Source: Nitrospirota bacterium (lineage in GTDB: Bacteria > Nitrospirota > JACRHL01). Taken from it: DNA of 48,650 nt. The stretch covers positions 1 through 48,650 of the forward strand of contig JAOUFN010000018.1 of assembly GCA_029858285.1 (NCBI GenBank), written 5' to 3'. A program made the position numbers and the translations under genes. Shown here piece by piece: positions 19,398 to 27,601 of this stretch (positions are counted from its first letter, which is position 1; every line of letters begins with the position of its first letter). The notes under the pieces are model-generated. The model saw nothing but the letters and a program-made list of their open reading frames with translations, searched no databases and was not told the origin of the DNA.

Positions 19398-21295
19398 CAG
19401 AAGCTCCGCGTCACGTTCAGGCGCACGTTGTTGACGTTGTCGCGGCCATAAAAGCTGCCCTCGTTGCGGAACGTGGTGTCGGCGTTCAGGCTGGCCCGCA
19501 GCAGGCCGATGGAATAGCCAAGCTCATAGGCCAGCCCGGCTTCCTGCACCTGATACCCGCCCCCCGCCCAGGTACGCCGCGCATTGCCCTCCAGCCGCTG
19601 GGTGCCGCGCAGGAAGGCGGTGCCGTTCCAGGCCAGGGTACTGTGCGCCTCCTGGTGCGCCCCCTGCATGTCTTCGGAACTGCGCGCGATGCTGTAACCG
19701 CTGCGCGCCTCCAGCCCGGACCAGAAGCGGTAGGTGCCGTCCAGTGTGAAAATGGAGGTGGAAATATCCTGCTGCGTCCAGAACAGGCGGCTGCGGGACT
19801 GGGTCATGGAAAAATCCCCGGACAGCACGTCGCTGGGCAGCAGCAGGGCGGTGCGCGGCTGAAAATTGCCGTTCAGCGTCAGGTAGTGCTCCTGGGTATA
19901 GGGCGACATGCCGTGCCCCGGCGGCGCCTCGCGGATGTCGGTGAACTGGTAAAAGCTGGTCAGGCGCACCCAGTCCACGGTGTGATCCGCGAGGGTCAGG
20001 TTCAGGGTGTCGGTCAGGCGGTCGCTGGCAGTCCCCCCGGACGACACCACATAGCCGGTGGTGACCCCCCAGCCGAAGGTGAGGGGTTGAAACTCATGGC
20101 GGGCGGTGAAAAAGGCGCCGCTGTTGTAGGCGCCAAAGCGGTGTTCCTGCCCCAGCGAATTGCGCGTGACGTTCTGCGCCACACCCAGATTCAGGCCGGT
20201 GCTCCAGCCCAGCCGGGGCCGATGGACCACCCCCATGCTGGCGCTGCCGGTGTCCAGCTGCGAGGACTGAATGTCCAGACGGCGCACCGCAACGCTGCCG
20301 TTCACGTCGGTGCGGGTGCCCAGACGCCGGGTGCCGCGCCCGTACATCTGCTGGCTGGTGAGCGGATCGGTCTGCTCCTGGGGTATTTCGGAAAAGTCGT
20401 AAGCCAGCGAGCCGCTGGAAATGGCCTTGTTGCGGTAATTGACCAGCCCGCCGTAATTGTTGGACAGGAAGATGGACCGGCCCCCGGCGATCCGCGTCGA
20501 GGTGCTGTCGCGGGTGGTGCGGTTGGCATAAAGGTTGGACGAAATCCGCTCCGACCAGTCCGTGGCGGACGACAGGGACAGCCCGTGGGCGCTGGTCTCG
20601 CTGCCTGCGGCGCGGAACTGCGAAAAACGGTAGGCGCTCTGCAGGCGCGTGGCGCTGCCCAGGTCAAAGCGCTTGTCCAGGCTGGCCATGCGCCCGATGC
20701 CGGTGGCGGCCGAATCCACCGTCTGGGAGGTCTGGCGCAGGGACACGCCCAGGGGATTGCCGTCCGGCATCGGCACCCGGGTATTGAAGTCCACGCTGGT
20801 TCCCAGCGCGGAGCGGTCCACCGGCCGCCCGTTGCCGTTGTCGGTAATGGAACGGGTGAGGGTCAGGTTCATCGGCACCCGGGTGGGGAACAGGGTGAGG
20901 CCGAAGTTCAGGTCGGTGGTGCGGTAATTGTTAGCCCGCGCGCCGCCGCCGGTGCCGTGGTCGTCGCTTTTGGTGTCCCGCAGTCCGGCGCCGAACGTCC
21001 ACATCCCCAGTTCCCGCCGCAGCACATTGCCGGACAGGTTGAAGCGGTATACCTGCTGGAACTCGGTGCGCACGGAGTTGGAGGAGGGGGTGTTCACCTC
21101 GGTGCGGCCATAGGACCAGCTCAACGCCCCGCCCAACTGCATGGCGGCGGCGGGCTGCGGGATGGCCAGCGCGGCGAAAATCGCCAGCGCGGCCGGCAAA
21201 AAAAGCCCCGGCCACCGGGACTTGCCGTCCCCTCCCGGCCAGGCACCCCGCCTCAGGGGACGCTGGCCGGGTCCAATGCAACGCTGACGCGGCAT
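19397..21295 (-). CDS. Outer-membrane beta-barrel protein of a cytochrome/filament locus
   Basis: A 632-residue protein. After a long Arg-rich start comes a hydrophobic signal segment (about residues 29-51, LFLPAALAIFAALAIPQPAAA). The mature part alternates polar and aromatic residues in short strands with Asn/Ser/Thr turns, and ends NVRLNVTRSF; a terminal Phe is the usual signal for outer-membrane barrel insertion. The size would suit a barrel of more than 20 strands, comparable with MtrB/PioB-type or Pcc porins of metal reducers, but I see no N-terminal CXXC of the MtrB type and cannot assign a family. It begins 14 nt after the PPIase and is coupled to the NHL gene. Likely role: a pore through which a cytochrome or filament contacts the outside (inference). 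Confidence 0.75.
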   Translation of the reverse strand: MPRQRCIGPGQRPLRRGAWPGGDGKSRWPGLFLPAALAIFAALAIPQPAAAMQLGGALSWSYGRTEVNTPSSNSVRTEFQQVYRFNLSGNVLRRELGMWTFGAGLRDTKSDDHGTGGGARANNYRTTDLNFGLTLFPTRVPMNLTLTRSITDNGNGRPVDRSALGTSVDFNTRVPMPDGNPLGVSLRQTSQTVDSAATGIGRMASLDKRFDLGSATRLQSAYRFSQFRAAGSETSAHGLSLSSATDWSERISSNLYANRTTRDSTSTRIAGGRSIFLSNNYGGLVNYRNKAISSGSLAYDFSEIPQEQTDPLTSQQMYGRGTRRLGTRTDVNGSVAVRRLDIQSSQLDTGSASMGVVHRPRLGWSTGLNLGVAQNVTRNSLGQEHRFGAYNSGAFFTARHEFQPLTFGWGVTTGYVVSSGGTASDRLTDTLNLTLADHTVDWVRLTSFYQFTDIREAPPGHGMSPYTQEHYLTLNGNFQPRTALLLPSDVLSGDFSMTQSRSRLFWTQQDISTSIFTLDGTYRFWSGLEARSGYSIARSSEDMQGAHQEAHSTLAWNGTAFLRGTQRLEGNARRTWAGGGYQVQEAGLAYELGYSIGLLRASLNADTTFRNEGSFYGRDNVNNVRLNVTRSF

Positions 21296-21309
21296 GGACC
21301 CGCCGCCCC

Positions 21310-22440
21310 CTACTCGGGGAACTCCAGCTTGGCCCCGCCCATCAGGCCCTTGAGCCAGGCGTCACGGGCTTCCATACGGCGCGCAGCCAGCCATTCCGAG
21401 GCAAACAGTTCAAGTTTGAGTCCGTCAAATGCCATCAGCCGCCCCTCCACGCGCCGCGTCACATGCACCAGCGCATATCCGAACAGCGTAAACACCGGTT
21501 CGCTGATCTCCCCCGGCTTCAGGGCAAAAGCCGCCTTGCCCACTTCATCCAGGTCCGCCTGACCCTCGTGGATCAGCCCCAGATCCTCGGCGCGCACCCC
21601 CTTCCGGGTGGCAGCCTCCTGCCACACCACGTCCAGCGGCTCGCCGTCGGTCACCCGCTGGCGGATGGCCGCCACCTGTTCGCGGGCGGCCTCCCACACA
21701 TCCTGCGGGGAGCTGGCCTCCACCTCTACCAGCAGGTAGCGCACCTCCGCCTGGGGCGGAATGCGGAACTTGTCCGGGTTGGCGGCGTAATATTCCCGCA
21801 ACTGCGCCTGGGTGGGGGGGGGCACGCTGCCCTCCACCTGCTCCTCCACCTTGCGCACCAGCACATAATCCCCAAGGCCCTCGCGGATGCGCTCGACATC
21901 CAGCCCCCGAGCCGCCACCGCCTTGAGATAGGACGCCTCGTCCCGGAAGCGGTCACGCAGGGCCTTTTCCTCCTGGTCAATCTCGGCGTCGGTCGCCCGG
22001 ATGCCCTTTTTGCGGGCATCCTGCAACATCAGGCGGAAAAACACCATTTCCTGCAACAGTTCACGCTGATACCTCGCCACGCGCTCTGGCGACAACTCGC
22101 CGTGGCTGCCCGTCGCGGGCAGGCGCAGGACGATGCGGGCGTTGAACTCCGAGGTCAGGATCGGGTCGCCATTGACCCGCACCAGCACCGGGTCTTCCTC
22201 TGCTTTTCCCGCGCCCGCCGCCTCGGGGGCGGCGCTTGCGGCGTCCGCCCCGGCAGCCGGAGCCGCGGCGCTTTCAGTCGCGGCTGGCCCCGCGGCGTCG
22301 GCCGCAAGGGCGCGACCACACCACGGCGCAGTGGCGGCGGCCCACAGGACCGCCGCCACCCATACCGGCATGAACCACCGGCCGGGCCGGTGCCATGTCT
22401 TGCCTAAACAGGCTTTACCGCAGGAAGACACCAACATCAT
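21310..22440 (-). CDS. Periplasmic parvulin-type (SurA/PpiC-like) peptidyl-prolyl isomerase
   Basis: Up to 376 residues; ATG 22440 or 22371 are both possible and neither has a strong ribosome binding site. The latter gives a tidy signal peptide (MPVWVAAVLWAAATAPW..ALA-AD). An Ala-rich linker leads to a SurA-N-like segment (DPVLVRVNGDPILTSEFNAR, residues about 85-230) and one parvulin domain (about 237-340) with VRYLLVEVE, LDVVWQEAATR, EDLGLIHEG, AAFALKPGEISEPV and FGYALVHV. SurA has two parvulin domains; this has one. It lies directly between a tetraheme cytochrome and an outer-membrane barrel, so a dedicated chaperone for one or both is the simplest reading. PPIases are encoded next to several cytochrome-filament genes in other bacteria as I recall it. 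Confidence 0.85.
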   Translation of the reverse strand: MMLVSSCGKACLGKTWHRPGRWFMPVWVAAVLWAAATAPWCGRALAADAAGPAATESAAAPAAGADAASAAPEAAGAGKAEEDPVLVRVNGDPILTSEFNARIVLRLPATGSHGELSPERVARYQRELLQEMVFFRLMLQDARKKGIRATDAEIDQEEKALRDRFRDEASYLKAVAARGLDVERIREGLGDYVLVRKVEEQVEGSVPPPTQAQLREYYAANPDKFRIPPQAEVRYLLVEVEASSPQDVWEAAREQVAAIRQRVTDGEPLDVVWQEAATRKGVRAEDLGLIHEGQADLDEVGKAAFALKPGEISEPVFTLFGYALVHVTRRVEGRLMAFDGLKLELFASEWLAARRMEARDAWLKGLMGGAKLEFPE

Positions 22441-22453
22441 TTTCCAGAGACTG

Positions 22454-22480
22454 GGGCCGCCGGCACGTGGCCGGCGGCCC
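22454..22480 (-). promoter_or_regulatory. Strong intercistronic hairpin
   Basis: A perfect 11-bp G+C-only inverted repeat with a 5-nt loop (left arm 22454-22464, right arm 22470-22480) sits 40 nt after the tetraheme cytochrome stop and 14 nt before the first PPIase start. No U-tract follows on the minus strand. It is better explained as a 3' stabiliser or partial attenuator that makes the tetraheme mRNA more abundant than the downstream genes. Confidence 0.6.
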
Positions 22481-22520
22481 GGTTACAGATGACTCTCTGT
22501 CTCCGTCCCTTCCGCACCAG

Positions 22521-23621
22521 CTATTTCTGGTGGCAGGAGAGGCAGATCGCGCTCTGGAAGTTCGGGTTGTTGCTGAGGTTCTGGGTGTCGGCAGCGACCC
22601 CCGTCACAGCAGCCCACGCCGTGACACCACCGCCGGAAGGCAGCGGCAGCGGCAGCCCGGTGGCAGCCGCCTTCACGTTCGGCAACCGCAGGAACAACGG
22701 ACGCGGGGTGTGCGGGTTGTGGCACGAGGCACACTCCACAAACTCACCCGTGGTGCCGGTGGTCGGATCCGGGTAGGCCCGGATGCGGTCGCGAATGTCT
22801 GTGTTGTAGTCCGCTTCCAGCGCCGAATTGCGGTTCAGGTAGGTGACGAAACTGCCGGCCGGCTTGTTGAAGTTGGCGATGATTTCGGCGAACTGCGGAT
22901 CGGTGGTCGGAATCTGGATGCTGATCGGGTGATCGTCACTCAGGTCCTTGGTCAGGTTGGGGAACGGCGCCATACCCCAGGTACCGGTGGTCGGCACCGC
23001 ACCGGTGTTGTCCGCACCCGCAAAGAATTGCGAAGCGGTCTGCGGGCCCAGCACGGTCTGGAAGCAGGCCACCGTGGTCGCGGTGCCGCAGGCATTGCGC
23101 AGCGCGCCGCTGAGCACGCCGGCGGCGCCCACACCCAGGGTGTTGGGGGTCAGCATGCCCATGCTGGTGACGGTACCGCCCACAGTCTTGTTGCCGGGCA
23201 GGAAGCCACCCGAGCCGGGGGCGTTGATCAGGGCATCAATCCCGATGGTGCCGTCGTGACACGACAGGCAGGCCAGGGATACGCCCTGGGGCTGCAACGC
23301 GGTGGCGTTGAAGTTGGGGCTCGAGTACAGGGTGTACCCGGCGCTCGCCGGCAGCGCGCGGTTCCACAACGGCGCGGCGGCGTTGTCGGTGCGGCCACCG
23401 TGCGGGGTGTGGCAGAACACGCAGATCTCGGTGGTGGGCGCCGCGGCGGTCGGCACCATGATGTCCGGATTGCGGAAGAAGTTGTGCTTGGTGTTCTTGA
23501 CGTCCTCGGCGGGCAACGTCGCGTTCGGCCACGCCTGGGCGTGGGCCTGTTTGGTCGGCATCGCCAGCGCCAGCCCCACCAGGGCCAGTCCGACGGTTGC
23601 AAAAGTCAGTTTGCGAAACAT
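22521..23621 (-). CDS. Exported tetraheme cytochrome, OmcE-like filament-subunit candidate
   Basis: A 366-residue protein with a signal peptide (cleavage near QAHA-QA, residue 28) and four CXXCH motifs: C67VFCH, C118LSCH, C297ASCH, C360LSCH, the last ending the protein. Family-like landmarks are TKHNFF (His46), CVFCHTPHGG, PLWNR, GYTLYSSPNF, CLSCHDGTIGIDALINAPGS, DDHPIS (His231) and CASCHNPH. This order and spacing resemble Geobacter OmcE, a tetraheme cytochrome that polymerises into extracellular filaments with one haem ligand coming from the next subunit. His46 and His231 are candidate distal ligands. It has the best ribosome binding site of the locus (AAGGAGG, 5 nt spacing) and a hairpin after its stop, both fitting high expression. 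Filament formation here is inference. Confidence 0.9.
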   Translation of the reverse strand: MFRKLTFATVGLALVGLALAMPTKQAHAQAWPNATLPAEDVKNTKHNFFRNPDIMVPTAAAPTTEICVFCHTPHGGRTDNAAAPLWNRALPASAGYTLYSSPNFNATALQPQGVSLACLSCHDGTIGIDALINAPGSGGFLPGNKTVGGTVTSMGMLTPNTLGVGAAGVLSGALRNACGTATTVACFQTVLGPQTASQFFAGADNTGAVPTTGTWGMAPFPNLTKDLSDDHPISIQIPTTDPQFAEIIANFNKPAGSFVTYLNRNSALEADYNTDIRDRIRAYPDPTTGTTGEFVECASCHNPHTPRPLFLRLPNVKAAATGLPLPLPSGGGVTAWAAVTGVAADTQNLSNNPNFQSAICLSCHQK

Positions 23622-23625
23622 GGTT

Positions 23626-23633
23626 TCCTCCTT
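23626..23633 (-). promoter_or_regulatory. Strong Shine-Dalgarno of the tetraheme gene
   Basis: AAGGAGGA on the minus strand is placed 4-5 nt before the ATG at 23621. It is close to consensus, while most other genes of this operon rely on overlapping stop/start codons. This supports the chosen start and suggests the tetraheme protein is made in excess. Confidence 0.85.
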
Positions 23634-23718
23634 GTTGTCTTCCCAAAACGGGGGCGCCCCTGCACGGGCAACCCCGCCCCTGTCGAATCACACCACTCCC
23701 GGTCCATTGTCGTCGGCA

Positions 23719-24879
23719 TCAGGGCGCCGAAGGCGCCACTGGCGCCGGGGGGGGTGTGTCAGCCTTGATTTCCCCTGCGGGTTCCCCCGCAGGGTCATCC
23801 GGATAGCGGATGTACTCGTACACATTGATGCGGCGGTTGAACTGGTCCGCCACGTAAATCCGGTCGTCCGGCCCGACGGCCAGCCCCGCCGGCATCCAGA
23901 ATTGCCCTGGGCCTGCGCCCATCTCGCCGAAAAACAGGAGCAGGCGCCCCTGAGAGTCGAAAATCTGCACGTTGTTGAAGGCGGCGTCGGTCACATAGAT
24001 GTGCCCCGCGGAGTTGATGCCCAGGCCCTTGGGCTTGGAGAACTGCCCGAAACCGCGCCCCACGCTGCCCAGCTTCCACAGGAACTCCCCTTCCGGGTTG
24101 AACACCTGAATGCGGAAATTGAGCATGTCTACCACATAGACATTGCCGTCCGGCCCCACCGAGACGTTGGTAGGCCAGTTGAAGGCGCCGTCCAGGGAGC
24201 CGGGACCGCCGAAGGTCTTGATGAAATTGCCGTCCAGGTCGAACACCGCCACCCGTTGTTCGCGGGTGTCGGCCACGTAGACACGCCCGGCGGCGTCATG
24301 CACCGCCAGCCCCACCGGCTTGGCCAGATGGTCGTGACCGCCCATGGCGTTCACATAATTTCCGTCGTGGTCATACACCACCACCCGCGCCTGCTGGGCG
24401 TCGGTGACGTAGATCCGGCCCCGGGCGTCGGTGTCGATGGCCAGCGGTTGCGCCAGCACCCCCAGGCCGTCCACCCCCAGCATCCAGAATTTCTTGCCCG
24501 CCTCGTCGAACACCAGCACCTTGCGCCAGCCGGTATCGGCCACGAACAGGCGGCCCGAGGCGTCCACATGCACGCCGTACGGCTTGCTCAGGCCGGTGGC
24601 GGTGTCGCTCCCGGCAATCAGGCTCATCAGGGCGTTGGTGGCCTTGGCCGAGACATCGGCGCTGGACGAGATGCTCTTCACAAAGCGGATGCGCGGTTTT
24701 TCCGGCGGCAGCGGCCACACCACCTCGGGGGGGGGCTTTTTGGGGCCGGAGGCGCAACCGGACAACACCAGCATGGCGGCGCACGGCACCAGCAGGGCCG
24801 CCAGCAGGAGGCCGGCCGACAGGCGCCGCAGCGACGGGCGGCGGGCAGACGGATTCGATATGGCGTGTCTATTTTTCAT
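23719..24879 (-). CDS. NHL-repeat beta-propeller lipoprotein (copy 1)
   Basis: A 386-residue protein with a lipoprotein signal (about residues 20-43, LVLSGC) and the lead-in VVWPLPPEKPRIRFV. Six NHL repeats (about residues 93-362) of the form PxGLxVDxxGRxYVADxxxxRVxVFD should make a six-bladed propeller. A short Pro/Ala-rich tail follows. It overlaps the pentaheme gene by 11 nt and precedes the tetraheme gene by 97 nt. With its paralogue at 18234-19397 it gives a pattern in which each NHL gene is followed by a cytochrome carrying the OmcE-like module, so a one-to-one partnership is plausible. Confidence 0.87.
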   Translation of the reverse strand: MKNRHAISNPSARRPSLRRLSAGLLLAALLVPCAAMLVLSGCASGPKKPPPEVVWPLPPEKPRIRFVKSISSSADVSAKATNALMSLIAGSDTATGLSKPYGVHVDASGRLFVADTGWRKVLVFDEAGKKFWMLGVDGLGVLAQPLAIDTDARGRIYVTDAQQARVVVYDHDGNYVNAMGGHDHLAKPVGLAVHDAAGRVYVADTREQRVAVFDLDGNFIKTFGGPGSLDGAFNWPTNVSVGPDGNVYVVDMLNFRIQVFNPEGEFLWKLGSVGRGFGQFSKPKGLGINSAGHIYVTDAAFNNVQIFDSQGRLLLFFGEMGAGPGQFWMPAGLAVGPDDRIYVADQFNRRINVYEYIRYPDDPAGEPAGEIKADTPPPAPVAPSAP

Positions 24880-25672
24880 GGCACGTCAGGCACAGGGCGC
24901 TGCCCTGATTGGAGACCCGCAAAAACGGGTCGCGCCCCTCGGAGTTGTCCTCATCCGGGTTATGAATATCGTGACAAGTCGCGCATTGTACCTTATTCCC
25001 CTCGTAGGTCTGTATGCCGTTTTCAAAAGCCCTGCCGCCGTCGCCCTTGTCGAGGGGTGGCTGGTGGAACTGGGGATCGACGCGGCGGTTCGGGTAGACC
25101 ATGGAAATGGGGTGGTCGTCGCGCAGATTCTGGGTAAGGTAGCGGATGGAGGCGTCGTGGGCCGCGTTCACGCCGCCAATGCCCCCCTCGGCGCGGCTGT
25201 GGCACTTGGCGCACGATTCGGAGCCCCGCGCCGCATCGGTGGCGTCCATCTTGTAGTGCACCTGGGAGTCCGACCACTTGTGGTACTGCGGTTTGTTGCG
25301 CACGTCGTCCACCGCCACGGTGCCGTCGTGGCACGACAGGCAGGCCAGGGAAATACCGTCCGGCGCCGCCACCGGGCCGGAGTTGAAGTTGGGGCTGGAA
25401 TACATGCTGTAGCCGACGGTGTCCGACAGATTGCGGTTCCACAGCGGCGCCACCGGGCTGCCGTTGTGGGGAGTGTGGCAATAGATACACGCTTCGCGGT
25501 AGTCGTTGAAGGTGAAGCCCTGCATCGGACCCGTGGGAGAACCGCCGTAACCGCGCTGGTTGAAATGCGACAGGTCGTGGCGCGAGCCGATGATGGTGCC
25601 CGCGCCCGCCACGCCGACGGTCACCAGCGCCACCAGCGCCAACAGCAGAGGAGTCAGGCGCGCCGCCCTCAT
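24869..25672 (-). CDS. Exported pentaheme cytochrome with OmcE-like module
   Basis: A 267-residue protein with a signal peptide (cleavage near AGA-GT, residue 24) and five CXXCH motifs: C62IYCH, C111LSCH, C154AKCH, C230ATCH and C261LTCH, which ends the protein. It shares with the tetraheme neighbour SRHDLSHF (His32), CIYCHTPHN, PLWNR, YSMYSSPNFN, CLSCHDGTVAVDD, DDHPIS (His187) and the C-terminal CXXCH. The additional haem (C154, SCAKCHSRAEGG) lies between haems 2 and 4, where the tetraheme protein has a long haem-free insert. Its ATG overlaps the preceding stop (ATGA) and its end overlaps NHL copy 1. Alternative filament subunit, adaptor or periplasmic relay are all possible. Confidence 0.9.
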   Translation of the reverse strand: MRAARLTPLLLALVALVTVGVAGAGTIIGSRHDLSHFNQRGYGGSPTGPMQGFTFNDYREACIYCHTPHNGSPVAPLWNRNLSDTVGYSMYSSPNFNSGPVAAPDGISLACLSCHDGTVAVDDVRNKPQYHKWSDSQVHYKMDATDAARGSESCAKCHSRAEGGIGGVNAAHDASIRYLTQNLRDDHPISMVYPNRRVDPQFHQPPLDKGDGGRAFENGIQTYEGNKVQCATCHDIHNPDEDNSEGRDPFLRVSNQGSALCLTCHEK

Positions 25673-26892
25673 GCGCCCCCCTCAAGGCCGTCCAGGCGGC
25701 TGATGCCGGCCATGGTGCCAAACCACTTGCGCCCCCGGCCGTCCACCGCCAGCGCGAACACGGAGTCGGAAATCAGCCCGTCGCGGCTGGTCAGGGACTG
25801 CCAGCGGCCGTTCCGGAGCAGGCTCACGCCGCCGTCGCTGGTGGCCCACAGGGTGCCGTCGGCATCGGCGTAGAGGTCGGTCACAAAATTTCCCGCCAGC
25901 CCGTCGGCACGGGTGAAAGTCTGCCAGCTTTTGCCGTCAAAACGCGACAACCCGGCGCCCCAGGTACCGAACCACTTGTTGCCGTCGCGGTCGATGGCCG
26001 CCGACAGCACATAGTTGGGATTCGGCCCCTCCGCATCCTTGCCGGGGGTTTCCCGGTGGTGGCGGCTGGGGTTGCCCAGCGGCTCCTCGTCGGCCACCCG
26101 CGACGCTTCCGCCCCCAAGCCGTCGGAGTGGGTCCAGGTATGCCACAGCTTGCCGTCGAAGGAGCTCACCCCGCCCTCGGTGCCCAGCCACAGGGTGCCG
26201 TTTTTGTCCTGGGCCATGGCATAAACCCAGTCGTCGGCCAGACCGTCCGTGGTGTGAAAAGTATTCCAGCGCTTGCCGTCGAAGTGCGACAGGCCGCTCC
26301 AGGTGGCCACCCAGTAGCCCTTGCCGCTCACGTCGGCGAGCACCTGATAGACAAACGGATCGCCCAGCCTGGGCACGCTGGTGTGGGTCCAGCGCCCGTT
26401 CAGCACGTGGGTCAGGCCGCCGCCGTGGGTGCCCACCCACATGCCGCCGTCGGGGGCCACTTCCACCGCCATCACGTTGCTGGAGAGGAGCCCGGATTTG
26501 GTGTCGTAGCGGGCCACCACCTCGTCCCGCACCTGATTGTAGCGCAGCAGCCCGCCCTCGGTGCCCACCCACACCTCGTCGCCCTGAAAGGCCATGGCGT
26601 GCACGCTGGTGTTGAGCTCGAACTGGGTCCAGCGGGGGTGCAGCGCGGGAACGGCTGCCGACGCGGTGGCGGCTGCCGGAATCACGGCAGAGCGGCCGGT
26701 TTCCGGCATCGATCCAGAGCGGGCAGCATCCCCCTGGGAACCGCCCTGACGGTCACAGCCGGCCAGCAGCACGCCCACCACCGCGACCAGCGGGAGCAAG
26801 AGGGAAATCAGCCGGCAATGGGGCGGTACGGACAAACTGATTTTCGGAAAACCTTTTGCGCAGAAGACAAAAAACCCGGAAAAAAGCGCCAT
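25669..26892 (-). CDS. Reg_prop (two-component-regulator-type) beta-propeller lipoprotein
   Basis: About 407 residues. I take the ATG at 26892, with AGGGAGA just before it; an earlier in-frame ATG at 27081 gives an unlikely long leader, and a TTG at about 26838 would leave a shorter signal. The lipobox is LLAGC. The remainder has about seven repeats of the ligand-sensor propeller found in the extracellular part of hybrid two-component kinases: VWVGTEGGLLRY, MWVGTHGGGL, YWVATWSGLSHFDGKRW, LWLGTEGGVSSFDGKLW, KWFGTWGAGLSRFDGKSW, LWATSDGGVSLL, KWFGTMAGISRL. No kinase or DNA-binding domain is attached, so it is a free outer-membrane-anchored propeller. It is the first gene of the series and is coupled to the pentaheme gene. 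Confidence 0.82.
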   Translation of the reverse strand: MALFSGFFVFCAKGFPKISLSVPPHCRLISLLLPLVAVVGVLLAGCDRQGGSQGDAARSGSMPETGRSAVIPAAATASAAVPALHPRWTQFELNTSVHAMAFQGDEVWVGTEGGLLRYNQVRDEVVARYDTKSGLLSSNVMAVEVAPDGGMWVGTHGGGLTHVLNGRWTHTSVPRLGDPFVYQVLADVSGKGYWVATWSGLSHFDGKRWNTFHTTDGLADDWVYAMAQDKNGTLWLGTEGGVSSFDGKLWHTWTHSDGLGAEASRVADEEPLGNPSRHHRETPGKDAEGPNPNYVLSAAIDRDGNKWFGTWGAGLSRFDGKSWQTFTRADGLAGNFVTDLYADADGTLWATSDGGVSLLRNGRWQSLTSRDGLISDSVFALAVDGRGRKWFGTMAGISRLDGLEGGA

Positions 26893-27601
26893 TCTCCCTG
26901 CCGACAAGGGCGGGACAAACGGGGCCGCCCGGTGCGGGAGACACCGGCTCAGGGAAGTTTTTTTCACAGGTTCGGACACATCCGTCCTACATTTTTCCCA
27001 ACAACAACCGGGTTTTATAAACTGTGGGGGCGGGCGCGATGCTACCGGCCACGGAGCCCCCGCGTCAACCCACGCGGACATCTCCGCCCCGCAACACGGG
27101 CCGCATCACCACGCAAGCCACCGCAAAAACGCACCACGAGGGCCGCATCACAAACCCACCCCGCATCGCCCCCGCAGCCCTCCGGGCCACCGGAACGAGA
27201 CAACGCCCACCCCTGCGAAACGCCAGCATGAAGCCCCCGCGCTGCCTCCCCGGCAACGGCCCCGCCGGACACCCTCCGGCAGAACCGGTGCAAGGAACAT
27301 GCCGATGGGGCACTCCCCCGGGGTCCGAAAAAAGTCTCCGCAATCTTCCTCCCCCCGCCGGGGATCAATTCCACGTTTTTCGTCGTCGGATGACTTGACA
27401 TCCACTGGCCAGAATTGTTAAAAAACCTGCTCAGTTGATTCCGTCGTCAGGATGCGTTTGTTTAAAACCGGTGCCGCCCGGTGTTGCGGATTGTCCGGTG
27501 CGTCAGTTGATCCGGGGTTGCGTTTGATCCGGTGTAGCGTGGTTCCGGCCGGGCGTTCGGGCGCCTGCGGGATGTAGCGCAAGGCCACAATGAGGTTGAC
27601 C
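26893..27601. other. 700-bp divergent intergenic control region
   Basis: This gap separates the minus-strand cytochrome operon from the plus-strand triheme genes. Frames through it are Arg/Pro-rich artefacts without start signals. It contains a promoter facing right (27395-27423) and a locally AT-rich stretch near 26955-27015 where the leftward promoter may lie, but I could not find a convincing -35/-10 pair there. The 3' part (27430-27560) has several loosely repeated gatccgg/ccggtg words. This is the natural place for shared control of both arms. Confidence 0.55.
27395..27423 (+). promoter_or_regulatory. Promoter candidate for triheme genes
   Basis: A perfect TTGACA (27395-27400) is followed after 17 bp by TTAAAA (27418-27423), a weak -10. 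It would give a leader of about 170 nt before the ATG at 27602. A perfect -35 with a poor -10 often goes with activator control. Confidence 0.45.

Noticed and set aside
19397-22440. Direct assignment to MtrA-MtrB-MtrC
   Set aside because: No decaheme MtrA-like gene next to the barrel, no CXXC at the barrel N-terminus, and the cytochromes resemble OmcE instead.
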